This document shows positions 12,372-21,224 of a stretch of DNA of 34,367 bases, one piece after another (the first letter of the stretch is position 1; each line of letters opens with the position of its first letter). This stretch comes from a virus. The notes below the pieces were generated by a model that did not search any database, was not told where the DNA came from, and saw only the letters and a program-made list of their open reading frames with translations. The position numbers and the translations under genes were made by a program. Location: positions 1 to 34,367 of the IMG/VR virus record IMGVR_UViG_3300010392_003162. One strand, written 5' to 3'.

Positions 12372-12548
12372 CTTTTTTTTAGCCTTGTAGTGTACATAAT
12401 TGCAATTGTGTCAGTAGAAAAGCGTAAGAAAAATTAAGCAAGTAATATCAATGGTTTGAGACTATCCACGAATTAGACACACTCTAGGATATGTACAATT
12501 CGAGGGAAATGGACTCTAGCCCTTATATTGCAATAGTTAGGAGTGAAT
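12372..12548. other. Unexplained intergenic stretch before the HNH gene
   Basis: The longest gene-free stretch inside the element (177 bases). It holds a perfect palindrome AATTGCAATT (12398-12407), two TGTACA hexamers in similar settings and two ACTCTAG copies about 40 bases apart. No tRNA or good terminator is visible. Being next to a recombinase and the HNH gene, it could be a recombination or terminase-binding site, or the leader of the late transcript. Confidence 0.35.
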
Positions 12549-12911
12549 TTGCCAAAGAAAATATGTCACGGTAAAAACTGCAAAAATCTTGTGCCGATGA
12601 AAGGAAAATATTGTCCTCGGTGTGTAAAAGCTGCAGCTATGGATAAACATGAAAAGAATAAACGATATGACCACAAGGTGAGAGATCCAATGTTAGTTAA
12701 GTTTTATCATTCTAGTGAATGGAATAGGATAAGAAATGCTGCATTAGTAAGAGATAATCATCTATGTCAGGAATGTTTAAAGCATAATGTCATTAAATCT
12801 GCTGAGATTGTACATCATATCATTGAGATAAAAGATGATTGGTCAAAGCGGTTACAGCTTGATAATTGTCAAAGCGTTTGCAAAAGTTGTCATAATAAAT
12901 TGCATATCTAA
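12549..12911 (+). CDS. HNH endonuclease (packaging partner)
   Basis: A 120-residue HNH nuclease. An N-terminal zinc ribbon (CHGKNC, CPRC) precedes the HNH core: CQEC, VHHIIEI, LDNCQSVCKSCHNKLH, with both cysteine pairs and the catalytic His present. HNH proteins next to terminase in HK97-type cos phages are needed with TerL for cos cleavage. I start at TTG 12549, five bases after AGGAG; the in-frame GTG at 12543 overlaps that site. In most relatives TerS follows at once, but here two unrelated genes come first. Confidence 0.85.
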   Translation: MPKKICHGKNCKNLVPMKGKYCPRCVKAAAMDKHEKNKRYDHKVRDPMLVKFYHSSEWNRIRNAALVRDNHLCQECLKHNVIKSAEIVHHIIEIKDDWSKRLQLDNCQSVCKSCHNKLHI

Positions 12912-12952
12912 CTTCTTATGTGATATCCTATATTTGGATATTGGAGGAGAGT

Positions 12953-13924
12953 ATGAAACTAAACAAGAGTGCAGAGTTGAGATACTTTAAATTTTATAAC
13001 ATTGACGAAACTGAGTATGATTCATCAGTATTTAACCTTTTCAAGAATATAAAGTTTGAAGATTTTAAGAAAATAATCACTAAGAATATTGATTTAATCA
13101 AGGCTACTAATTTTTTTGAAGAGAATCTATTCAGTGATACTTTAGAACCATTCATTAAAGCATTAGTAGATAATCATGAGAATCATGTATTCTGGACGTA
13201 TGATATTGATTTAATGGGAATAACTCCTGATATGATACTTGCATTAAGTAATCAAAAGTATGTTAAAGTTAACAGTATTATTGTTGGCTATAAAGAAAAA
13301 CCGTATCAAAATACTCAATATAAATGCAATGAAACATTTAAGAATGACCTTATTTCCGAACTTGTTTCTGATATGACTGATAATCATTTGAATCAAATAA
13401 AAGACTTATATTGGAATACTAATCTTATTGGAAAGACAAACCTTGTATCTGTTTCAAAAGAGGAAGATTTCAAATACTATTTGATTTGCTTTTACAGTTA
13501 TTTTGAAATGTCGTTAGTACTTTCGCCATATTGTTCGTTTGATATTAAAGAAAAAATGATATATAAAAATTATAATTATAAAATTAAGGATTTAACATCT
13601 GTTAATGAACAACTGGTTAAAAATACAAAGAGATTGGAAGGGATTGTTAGCGATTTCAATAAGAACATTATTTCGATTATCTCTCTCTTGATTGCTGCAT
13701 TTTCTATTATAGGACTTAATATTAATAATGTAAGCAATATGATAAGTCTTGAAGCAATTGTTGTTACTAATTTAAGTCTAGTTTATGCATTACTGTTTAT
13801 CTTTTGGATAGTGGACAGAATAGTCCTTAGAAGTAAAGATGATAGAATTTCTGGAGTATTGCTTGCATTTACAATAGGCATTTCAGTAGCTGTCGTAGTT
13901 AATTTTGTAATGAAGTTTTTATAG
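12953..13924 (+). CDS. Unknown protein with three C-terminal membrane helices (candidate defence/exclusion effector)
   Basis: A 323-residue protein of no family I recognise. Residues 1-212 are soluble, A/T-rich in codons and rich in Phe, Asn and Lys; 213-238 look like a short coiled coil (LTSVNEQLVKNTKRLEG); hydrophobic helices follow at about 239-256, 265-290 and 299-320. The run SIISLLIAAFSIIGLNI after a coiled coil is like membrane modules of abortive-infection proteins, an impression only. GGAGGAG precedes the ATG at 12953. The gene lies where TerS would be expected, between HNH and a cos-like sequence, and composition is visibly more A+T-rich than the packaging genes, so it looks like acquired cargo. 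The KAP NTPase across the cos-like site may be its partner, because KAP proteins often work at membranes. Confidence 0.6.
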   Translation: MKLNKSAELRYFKFYNIDETEYDSSVFNLFKNIKFEDFKKIITKNIDLIKATNFFEENLFSDTLEPFIKALVDNHENHVFWTYDIDLMGITPDMILALSNQKYVKVNSIIVGYKEKPYQNTQYKCNETFKNDLISELVSDMTDNHLNQIKDLYWNTNLIGKTNLVSVSKEEDFKYYLICFYSYFEMSLVLSPYCSFDIKEKMIYKNYNYKIKDLTSVNEQLVKNTKRLEGIVSDFNKNIISIISLLIAAFSIIGLNINNVSNMISLEAIVVTNLSLVYALLFIFWIVDRIVLRSKDDRISGVLLAFTIGISVAVVVNFVMKFL

Positions 13925-13937
13925 AATTTATATTAGA

Positions 13938-14008
13938 CAGGGGGTCTCATTAAGTTTTTGAGAGAATGTAAATGACCGCAGCCCCCGTGCAAAAATAATT
14001 TTTTTCGG
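13938..14008. other. Cos-like site
   Basis: In an A+T-rich surrounding, GGGGG at 13940-13944 faces CCCCC at 13982-13986, with TCTC/GAGA (13945-13948, 13960-13963) inside, then ACCGCAGCCCCCGTGC at 13975-13990 and an A-run/T-run ending in TTTTTTTCGG at 14008. A GC-rich core followed by A and T tracts is what I remember upstream of TerS in HNH-containing cos phages of Firmicutes. Alternatively it is only a poor terminator of the membrane-protein gene: the loop is 37 bases and the T run is 12 bases away. Confidence 0.5.
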
Positions 14009-14032
14009 TTTTAGATAAGTTAGGGGGATTTA

Positions 14033-15667
14033 ATGGAAGTTGAACAACTTAAAGAGAGGGATTATTACTTTAAAAATACACATTCGATTTTAACTCAAAA
14101 AGGCGACGGATACTCTAATGATTACTTTGATCTAACACCAAAAATACATGTTGTAAATAAACTGTTAGCTAATAAGAAGTTTTTAGAACACCATAGAATG
14201 ATTGCAATTTATGGACCATGGGGTTCAGGGAAAAGTACTTTAATTAGTACTGTGGCAAATGATATGAAAGATGACTTTAGGTTTATTTTTTTCAATGCCT
14301 GGGAGATGGAAAATGATGAAGACATAGCACTTTCTTTTTTTGAAACTGTATTACATGAATTAGCAGATGAAAGAACATTGTTTGATGATTTATTGAATCG
14401 TGCTGTTGCAGAAGGCAAATCTCTTTTATCACTTGTTAAGCATATTACTAGGAATACGAATCTTGGTATAGTAAATATTGGGAAGGTGTATGATGATGTT
14501 TCTGAAGAAACTAGTAATATGGAACATTCGAAATCTTATTTATCAACTTTAACTGCTTTTAAACTAATGTTTTCAAGTATTGTTGATAGATATTATGATA
14601 ACTATGGCAAACGCATAGTAGTTGTTATCGATGATCTTGAACGATGTGAACCTGATAAAGTTTTATTTTTAACTTCAAGAGTAAAGCAGTTTTTTACTTA
14701 TTCATCGAATATGACAATTATAACTAACATAGATAAAGAAGCTGTAAAAAATGCAGTTGAACTAAGATTTAGTGGAATAATTAAAGCAGAAGATTACCTA
14801 GAAAAAATTTTTGACTTTAGCCTAAAAATTCAACCTCCTACAAGATGTGATTTAATTCTAGAGGAGTTTTCTATAAGAATAATGGAAAGAAAAAACTTGA
14901 ATGAAGTTTACTTGATTGAGCAAGTCACTAAAGTCCTAAATGATTTTTTGTTACGTGTTAATTATCTAAATCCACGAAGTTTAATAAAAGTTTTAAATAA
15001 GTATATGGCTATTTATGAACTGGAGATTCATAAGAATTGTTTTAACATTTATACTATGATTGTAGATTTGTTTTTCATTATATTAGATGAATCATATCCA
15101 AATGTAATGAGAAATATTATGCAATATATGCAGAATATCCTCAATTTCTTTTTGAGCAATAAAAAATATATTACTATTCAATATCAATATGGAAGCGATA
15201 ATTCGACTGGAAAATCAGTTCAAATATTAAAAAAAGCTGGGGAAAGTAGTAATTTAATTGTGGAAAAGTTCTTTTTAGAAAAGGGATGTGGGCAACCAGA
15301 TTATAACGAACTATTTCAGTTTAATTATCTTCCAATAAAAAATAATTTAGATTTTGCTATGAAGATGATTATGTCAATCATTCCTTTTATTGATTCAGAG
15401 ACTTATGATTATTTATTTGAGATAGGTACAACTGTATCAGATAATAAAAATAATAGAAGTTATAATAGTTTTGAAGAGTTTTTATCAGGATTTCATAATG
15501 AAAATAAAATATTACGCGATTTTTTTAGTTTCGTGATTTATCATTATGGTAAGGTGTTTATGACGATAGAAGGTGAGGAGAGTTTTGTAACTCTTGATGA
15601 AAAGCTTATTAACTATGATAATCAAACATTCATTGATAGGCTAGAGTTTATTGAGAAATACTTATGA
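14033..15667 (+). CDS. KAP-family P-loop NTPase (candidate defence/exclusion protein)
   Basis: A 544-residue KAP (Kidins220/PifA-type) NTPase. Walker A is GPWGSGKST (61-69), the family's FFNAWE segment follows at about 87-92, and Walker B is IVVVIDDLERCEPDKV (195-210). TNIDKEAV near 232 is the usual sensor-like stretch. Residues 250-544 are a helical C-terminal region without clear motif. Most bacterial KAP proteins have membrane helices between the Walker motifs; here none is clear, and a membrane protein is encoded on the other side of the cos-like site. KAP relatives include PifA of plasmid F, which excludes phage T7, and QatA. The gene has GGGGG upstream, is very A+T-rich, and separates the cos-like site from TerS, so it looks inserted. 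An anti-phage role is inferred, not shown. Confidence 0.8.
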   Translation: MEVEQLKERDYYFKNTHSILTQKGDGYSNDYFDLTPKIHVVNKLLANKKFLEHHRMIAIYGPWGSGKSTLISTVANDMKDDFRFIFFNAWEMENDEDIALSFFETVLHELADERTLFDDLLNRAVAEGKSLLSLVKHITRNTNLGIVNIGKVYDDVSEETSNMEHSKSYLSTLTAFKLMFSSIVDRYYDNYGKRIVVVIDDLERCEPDKVLFLTSRVKQFFTYSSNMTIITNIDKEAVKNAVELRFSGIIKAEDYLEKIFDFSLKIQPPTRCDLILEEFSIRIMERKNLNEVYLIEQVTKVLNDFLLRVNYLNPRSLIKVLNKYMAIYELEIHKNCFNIYTMIVDLFFIILDESYPNVMRNIMQYMQNILNFFLSNKKYITIQYQYGSDNSTGKSVQILKKAGESSNLIVEKFFLEKGCGQPDYNELFQFNYLPIKNNLDFAMKMIMSIIPFIDSETYDYLFEIGTTVSDNKNNRSYNSFEEFLSGFHNENKILRDFFSFVIYHYGKVFMTIEGEESFVTLDEKLINYDNQTFIDRLEFIEKYL

Positions 15668-15671
15668 TAAT

Positions 15672-16169
15672 ATGAAAAAAAACATGTCTATTGAATCAAT
15701 CCTTGAAAATGGTAACAAAGCACATTTGACTAAAGAAGAGATTCGAATAAGGAAAAAGCAAGAAGAACAACTAAATAATTTAAGGACCGACAAGATAAAG
15801 CCTCCTACCTGGTTAGGTAAAGAAGCTAAGAAAATCTTTAAGAAAATAGTTTTGGAGCTCGAGGTTATCGGGCTCCTTTGTAATGTGGACATTTATACTT
15901 TAGCAGTATTGGCTGATGGTATTGAGAAGTATATCATGTGTGTTATTTCTCTGCATGGTGAGGAATTGTCAGTTGAGTATACTAATAAGGCTGGATTTAC
16001 TAATTATATTGAGAATCCTGTGATTAAGACTCAGTTGAAGTACGCTGAACTTATTAGAAAGTATTCTTCTGACTTTGGATTGTCACCAGTTGCTCGTCTT
16101 AAGATCATGCATTCAACTGCTGAAGAAATGTCAGACGATGAAATTGATTTTGAAGGAGAGTTTGGTTAA
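15672..16169 (+). CDS. terS: Terminase small subunit (P27 family)
   Basis: A 165-residue terminase small subunit that recognises phage DNA for packaging. The P27-type core is visible at about 48-150 (PPTWLGKEAKKIFKKIVLELEVIGLLCNVD, then LAVLADGIEKYI and KYSSDFGLSPVARLKI). No good ribosome site precedes any start: ATG 15672 begins five bases after the KAP stop and is the likeliest by translational coupling; TTG 15651 and ATG 15684 are alternatives. The missing SD is unusual here and may be a scar of the KAP gene's insertion. Its stop overlaps the TerL start (TAATG). Confidence 0.85.
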   Translation: MKKNMSIESILENGNKAHLTKEEIRIRKKQEEQLNNLRTDKIKPPTWLGKEAKKIFKKIVLELEVIGLLCNVDIYTLAVLADGIEKYIMCVISLHGEELSVEYTNKAGFTNYIENPVIKTQLKYAELIRKYSSDFGLSPVARLKIMHSTAEEMSDDEIDFEGEFG

Positions 16170-17899
16170 TGTTCAACACGATTCTAGAAGAATTGATGAC
16201 ATACTCTTATTCTATTATCTATGGTGAAATTGTAGCTGGTAAAAAACATATAAAAGCGTGTGAAAGATTTCTTAATGATCTCCAAAGGATGGAGACTGAG
16301 GAGTCTTTTTTATATTACTGGGATGAAGATGAAGCTAGAAAAATTGTGAAATGGTATACCTTTATGAAGCATAGTAAAGGTGTATTAGCTGGTAAGCCTA
16401 TTCACTTAACAACTTATCAAAAATTTGTTATATGTAATATATATGCCTGGAAACATTTTGAGACAGGATACCGTAGATTTAGATACGGTTATGTTCAAAC
16501 TGGTCGTAAGAATGCTAAGTCTCAGATGGAAGGTGGAATGGCCTCTTATGAAGCTGGAGGTCGTGGTGTTAAGGCTGCTGAAATTTATACTTTAGGTGTA
16601 GAACGAGAACAGGCTAAGATTGTGTTTGATGAAATAGATCTTATGTGTGGTCCAGTGGTCAAAAGAAGATTTAAGTTTAACCAGAAAGAGATCACTCATA
16701 GAAAAAGTAAGTCTTTTATTAAACACTTGTCTAAGAAAGCTGGTAAGACTGGTGATGGTAAGAATCCTCAATTAGCAATTATAGATGAATATCATGCTCA
16801 TCCTACTAGTGAGCAATATGATGTTATGGTTTCAGGTATGATGGCTAGATCAGAACCACTTATTATGATCATTACAACTGCTGGATCAGACTTTGAAGAT
16901 AAGCCATGTTATATCGAGTACAAATATTGTAGCGATATCTTAGATGGTGTTATTGATAATGATGAATACTTTGTCATGATATGCGAATTAGATAAAGATG
17001 ATGATCCTAAAGATGAGTCGGTTTGGATAAAAGCTAATCCAATAGTATGTACTTATCCAGAAGGATTAGATTCATTAAGAGCAGAGTGTAAACGTGTATT
17101 TGGTTCAGGTGATGAAGAGAAGATAAGAAACTTCCTCACAAAGAACTGTAACATCTGGGTTAAGTTTGGTGAAAATAAGTTTTTGAATATTGATTACTGG
17201 CATTCATGTGTTAATGATATCAGTTTTGAGACTTTCAGAGGTGGCGATTGTTATATAGGCATGGACCTATCTAAGTCAGGAGACTTAACAAGTATCTCAT
17301 TTGAGTTTCCATTCTTAGATGGTGAAGTTAGAAAGTATGCTTTCTTTAGTCATAGCTTCTTACCAATAGGAACTTTGGAAGAAAAAAAGAAAACAGATAA
17401 GATTCCATATGACTTTTGGATAAAAAGAGGATGGTTAACAGCCACTGAAGCCAATGAAGGTATGATAGTTGACTACTGGGCGATGATAAATTATATTGAA
17501 GCAGTTGTCTTAGAATATGATTTAAGAGTCATGGAGGTCTGTTTTGATGCTCATAATGCAGCTATTACTGTAGCCGAACTTGAAAGAAGGGGATATGAGT
17601 GTGTACAGATACCACAATCATGTGCAAAACTTGATGAACCTACTAGAAACTTTCAGGATCTCGTTAAAGTTGGTCAGATTGTCCATGATGGCAATAAACT
17701 TTTAGCCTGGTCAATTAACAATAGTGAAAAAGATACAAACTCATTTGGTGAAATAAAGATTTCAAAGAAATCGAGGTTTAAAAGAATAGATCCAGCTGCT
17801 ACTTGTATCTTTGCACATAAAAGAGCCATGACCTATTGGGGTGGTGTTGGTAAAAAAGAAATTACAGAAGAGTATTTAGAGGAGTTGTGGGGAGGTTGA
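16169..17899 (+). CDS. terL: Terminase large subunit
   Basis: A 576-residue packaging motor and nuclease of the HK97 type. The ATPase half has the variant Walker A GRKNAKS (112-118), Walker B LAIIDE with Asp206-Glu207, and the coupling TTAGS motif near 236-240. The nuclease half shows Asp366 in GMDLSKSGD and Asp460 in VCFDAHNA, two of the RNase H-like metal ligands. Length is normal. With the HNH protein and TerS it should cut cos and drive DNA into the prohead. Confidence 0.95.
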   Translation: MFNTILEELMTYSYSIIYGEIVAGKKHIKACERFLNDLQRMETEESFLYYWDEDEARKIVKWYTFMKHSKGVLAGKPIHLTTYQKFVICNIYAWKHFETGYRRFRYGYVQTGRKNAKSQMEGGMASYEAGGRGVKAAEIYTLGVEREQAKIVFDEIDLMCGPVVKRRFKFNQKEITHRKSKSFIKHLSKKAGKTGDGKNPQLAIIDEYHAHPTSEQYDVMVSGMMARSEPLIMIITTAGSDFEDKPCYIEYKYCSDILDGVIDNDEYFVMICELDKDDDPKDESVWIKANPIVCTYPEGLDSLRAECKRVFGSGDEEKIRNFLTKNCNIWVKFGENKFLNIDYWHSCVNDISFETFRGGDCYIGMDLSKSGDLTSISFEFPFLDGEVRKYAFFSHSFLPIGTLEEKKKTDKIPYDFWIKRGWLTATEANEGMIVDYWAMINYIEAVVLEYDLRVMEVCFDAHNAAITVAELERRGYECVQIPQSCAKLDEPTRNFQDLVKVGQIVHDGNKLLAWSINNSEKDTNSFGEIKISKKSRFKRIDPAATCIFAHKRAMTYWGGVGKKEITEEYLEELWGG

Positions 17900-17902
17900 T
17901 AA

Positions 17903-19153
17903 ATGGGATTAAAAGATTGGTTTCGATTCGGTAACACCAGAAGTGTTATGGAACTTAATAAAGATGATGATGCTATATTAAAGGCATTAGGAATCTCTGA
18001 AACAAAGAATGCAAAGGAAGCAACATATTTCACTTGCCTTAGAATACTATCTGATAGTGTTTCAAAGATTTCACTAGAAGTTATTCAAAGGTCAGGCGAT
18101 GGCATAAAGAAACACTGTGGCCATAAACTTGAAAGAATCATAAATTTAAAACCTAATCCTTTCATGAGTGCTAATGACTTCTGGAAGGCTGTAGAACATC
18201 AAAGAAATGAGAAGGGTAATGCAATTGTATTACCCTTTTACAATGTAAAAAATGGTGTTTTAGAGCATCTGTATCCAGTGGACTTTTCCAATGTAGAACT
18301 ATGGATGGATAACAAAGGTATCCTTGGTGATGCTAATCAGTTTTACTACATCATTAAAGACAAACTTGGTAATAGGTATAAGTATCATCCGGATGATGTG
18401 CTGCACTTTAAAGGCGTAACTTATGATGGCTTGATTGGAGTGCCAGTTAAAGTTGTATTAGCGAGTTTGATAGAGGGTAACAAAGGAGCTCAAGATTATG
18501 TAAAAAACTTTATGGAAAACGGTATGTTTGGTAGTGGTGTTATTCAATATACCGCTGATCTATCAGATAACAGTGCCAAAAATTTAGCTGAGAAACTATT
18601 TGAAAAAGTAAAGTCAGTTAAAAATGCAGGTAACATCTTACCAATGCCAGTAGGATTTCAGTATCAGCCTATTAAACTTACAATGGCTGATGCACAGTTC
18701 TTAGAACTAAGTCAATTATCCATTAGACAGATTGCTGGTGCTTTTGGTATTAAGCTTCACCAGGTAAATGATTTATCGAAGTCTAGTTTTTCTTCTATTT
18801 CAGAACAGAATAGAGAATTCTATATTGATACATTGCTGGCCATCTTTAAGATGTATGAATGTGAAATGAATTATAAGTTATTTCATGATCATGAGATAGA
18901 TGCTGGTTATCGTCTTAAGTTCTCTGTAGACAATATTCTTAGAGCTGATATCAAAACAAGGTATGAAGCTTATAGAATTGCAATCAATGCAGGATTTAAA
19001 ACACCTAATGAGTGTAGAAAACTAGAGGGTGATCCATTATTGCCAGAAGGAGATGATCTTATCTGTAATGGCAATATGCAAAAGGTTAAGGATATAGGTG
19101 TATTTTATAAAAACAAGGAGGGCAAATCGAGTGGAAAAGAAGAAAAAGAGTGA
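17903..19153 (+). CDS. Portal protein (HK97 family)
   Basis: A 416-residue portal, the dodecameric ring through which DNA enters the capsid. Family marks are the N-terminal ATYFTCLRILSDSVSKISLEV, GNAIVLPFY, DDVLHFKG, and the FGIKLHQVNDLSKSSFSSISEQNREFY segment. GGAGG precedes the ATG, three bases after the TerL stop. The C-terminus overlaps the protease gene by 23 bases in another frame. Confidence 0.95.
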   Translation: MGLKDWFRFGNTRSVMELNKDDDAILKALGISETKNAKEATYFTCLRILSDSVSKISLEVIQRSGDGIKKHCGHKLERIINLKPNPFMSANDFWKAVEHQRNEKGNAIVLPFYNVKNGVLEHLYPVDFSNVELWMDNKGILGDANQFYYIIKDKLGNRYKYHPDDVLHFKGVTYDGLIGVPVKVVLASLIEGNKGAQDYVKNFMENGMFGSGVIQYTADLSDNSAKNLAEKLFEKVKSVKNAGNILPMPVGFQYQPIKLTMADAQFLELSQLSIRQIAGAFGIKLHQVNDLSKSSFSSISEQNREFYIDTLLAIFKMYECEMNYKLFHDHEIDAGYRLKFSVDNILRADIKTRYEAYRIAINAGFKTPNECRKLEGDPLLPEGDDLICNGNMQKVKDIGVFYKNKEGKSSGKEEKE

Positions 19154-19745
19154 TGATTTAGAACATCGTTCAGTCATTGGCCATGTAGAAATACGAGCCG
19201 ATTCAGATGAGGAAACAGATTCACGATTGTTAACCGGTTATGCAATTACTTATAATGTTCAATCTCAAGTAATGCGTGATTGGTGGGGTGATAAGTTTGT
19301 TGAAGTCATCGCAGAAGGTGCTTTTGATAAAAGCCTTCAAGATAGAGGTGTTCTAGCTTACTGGAACCATAATAAAGACATTCTACTAGGGAACACTGAG
19401 AGTGAAACACTTGTATTGGAAAGTGATTCAACGGGTGTTCGTTTTGATTTAGATCTTCCTAATAGCTCATGGGGAGATAGTGTTCTTGAAAGTGCCAGAC
19501 GTAAAGATGTTAGAGGTACAAGTTTTGGTTTTAGAGTTGTAGATGATTTAATTTCTAAAATTGAGATTGATGGTGAAGAAGTCTATAAGAGAACAGTTGT
19601 TGAAGCTGAGCTTTATGAGATTAGCCCAACACCTAAACCAGCTTATGTGGATTCAGAATGTCATGTAAGAAGTATTGATGAGCTAAGAGATAATAATTTG
19701 GATATAGAGGCGAGAGCCTTAGTATTAGAACTTGAAATCATGTAA
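19131..19745 (+). CDS. HK97-type prohead protease
   Basis: A 204-residue U35 protease that matures the capsid by removing the capsid protein's N-terminal delta domain. Likely catalytic residues are His80 (AYWNHNKDILLGNT) and Ser131 (GTSFGFRV), followed by the ELYEISPTPKPAY strand typical of the family. Start is GTG 19131, eight bases after GGAGGG, inside the end of the portal gene; the frame opens earlier, but no site supports an earlier start. Confidence 0.92.
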   Translation: MEKKKKSDDLEHRSVIGHVEIRADSDEETDSRLLTGYAITYNVQSQVMRDWWGDKFVEVIAEGAFDKSLQDRGVLAYWNHNKDILLGNTESETLVLESDSTGVRFDLDLPNSSWGDSVLESARRKDVRGTSFGFRVVDDLISKIEIDGEEVYKRTVVEAELYEISPTPKPAYVDSECHVRSIDELRDNNLDIEARALVLELEIM

Positions 19746-19756
19746 AGGAGATGTTC

Positions 19757-20935
19757 ATGAGCAGAAAATTAAGAGAAGCACTTTCAAAAAAAGAGGAATT
19801 AAGAGGCAAAGCACTTGCTTTAGTTGAAGAAAGAAAACTTGATGAGGCAATGACTGTTAAAGATGAAATGAAAGAATTAGATAAAGAAATCAATCTTTTA
19901 AGAGATCTTGAAGATGAGGACGATGAGCATCGTTCAATGGAGCCAACTTCTGGTGCTAAAAAAATTGAAACAGGAGGTTCTGAGGAAAGATCACTTGAAG
20001 AGAGATACAACGATGTCTATCTAAAGGCATTAAGAAACAAAAGTATTTCTATGGATGAGAGAAGTACTGCTCACGAGTACGGTCAAGAGCATAGAGCTTT
20101 AACTGAAGGTACCGGCGAAGATGGTGGTGTTTTAGTTCCAGTTGATCAGCAAACAAAGATTAACGAACTTAAAAGAACTGATGATGATTTATCTCAATAT
20201 GTAAATGTTGAGCCAGTAACAACTTTATCAGGTTCAAGAGTTGTTGAAAAGTTAGCAGATATGGTACCATTCCAAGATTTAGATGCAGAAGGAAATATCA
20301 AGAAAACTGATAATCCAAAGTTTAAGACTGTAGCTTATACTATCGCTCAAAAATATGGTATTTTACCAATCTCAAATACGTTAAAGAAAGCTGGAGATAA
20401 GACTTTAACTAGCTATGTAAATAAGTGGTTAGCTAAGAAGAAAAGAGCAACACATAATGCTGGTATTTTAGCAAAGTTGGCTACTCTTACTAAGAAAGCA
20501 ATAACTTCATTTGATGATATTAAGAGGATTTTCAATGTTGATTTAGATCCAGCGATTACTGCTAGTTCAATTGTTCTTACGAACCAAGATGGTTTCAATC
20601 ACTTAGATACAATGAAAGACACTGATGGTAAGTATATTATGCAGCCAGATCCAAAGGATGCAACTAAAATGCAAATCAAAGGACGTAGAGTTGTCATGAT
20701 TTCAAACAAGGTTTTAAAGACAACTGGTACAACAACTAAGAAAGCGCCAGTAATCATTGGTGATTTAAAAGAAGCAATTACATTGTTTGATTTTGAGACT
20801 ATGGAACTTCTTTCTACTAACGTTGGTGGTGATGCATTTACTAGAAATACAACTGATACAAGAGCTATTTTAGGCTTTGATACGCAAATGGTTGATGATG
20901 GTGCTGCTATTTATGGCGAAATCACATTAGCATAA
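19757..20935 (+). CDS. Major capsid protein (HK97 fold)
   Basis: A 392-residue capsid protein. Residues about 1-100 are a charged coiled coil (LREALSKKEELRGKALALVEERK), the scaffold-like delta domain, expected to be cut by the protease near 95-112; from TGEDGGVLVP on, the HK97 fold follows, with P-domain and A-domain segments such as VEPVTTLSGSRVVEK and MVDDGAAIYGEI at the end. ATG 19757 lies six bases after AAAGGAG; ATG 19751 abuts that site and is unlikely. Confidence 0.95.
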   Translation: MSRKLREALSKKEELRGKALALVEERKLDEAMTVKDEMKELDKEINLLRDLEDEDDEHRSMEPTSGAKKIETGGSEERSLEERYNDVYLKALRNKSISMDERSTAHEYGQEHRALTEGTGEDGGVLVPVDQQTKINELKRTDDDLSQYVNVEPVTTLSGSRVVEKLADMVPFQDLDAEGNIKKTDNPKFKTVAYTIAQKYGILPISNTLKKAGDKTLTSYVNKWLAKKKRATHNAGILAKLATLTKKAITSFDDIKRIFNVDLDPAITASSIVLTNQDGFNHLDTMKDTDGKYIMQPDPKDATKMQIKGRRVVMISNKVLKTTGTTTKKAPVIIGDLKEAITLFDFETMELLSTNVGGDAFTRNTTDTRAILGFDTQMVDDGAAIYGEITLA

Positions 20936-20948
20936 GTAGGTGATGTCA

Positions 20949-21224
20949 ATGATTACTTTAGCACAAGCTAAAGAGTTCTTACATTTGGATGTTGAGGATA
21001 CTGATGAGGATGGTATCCTCAATATCATCATTGGTGCAGCTGAAGAATATCTGATAGAGGCTACTGGAAAAACATTTGAAGTATCGAATAATCGTGCAGT
21101 ACTGCTTGTTATGGTTCTAGTGACTGATTGGTATGAAAACAGAGAAATGATCGGTAAACCAACTGACCAAGTGCGTAAGACTGTTACCAGCATAATATAT
21201 CAGCTCAAGTATGGAGGTGATTAA
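20949..21224 (+). CDS. Head-tail connector (gp6-like)
   Basis: A 91-residue head-tail connector of the HK97 gp6/Phage_connect_1 group: ITLAQAKEFLHLDVEDTDED then I..AAEEYLIEATGK, and a helix with TDWYENRE. It forms the ring beneath the portal. ATG 20949 has AGGTG at good spacing; GTG 20940 and ATG 20943 are alternatives. Its stop overlaps the next start (TAATG). Confidence 0.85.
   Translation: MITLAQAKEFLHLDVEDTDEDGILNIIIGAAEEYLIEATGKTFEVSNNRAVLLVMVLVTDWYENREMIGKPTDQVRKTVTSIIYQLKYGGD

Noticed and set aside
13838-13924. Membrane-helix protein as the phage holin
   Set aside because: It is too large, has a 210-residue soluble N-terminal part, and lies 19 kb from the endolysin.
13940-14008. Simple terminator for the membrane-protein gene
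   Set aside because: The G5/C5 stem would have a 37-base loop and the T run is 12 bases beyond it; a cos-like reading explains the GC-rich core and tracts better, though it is unproven.
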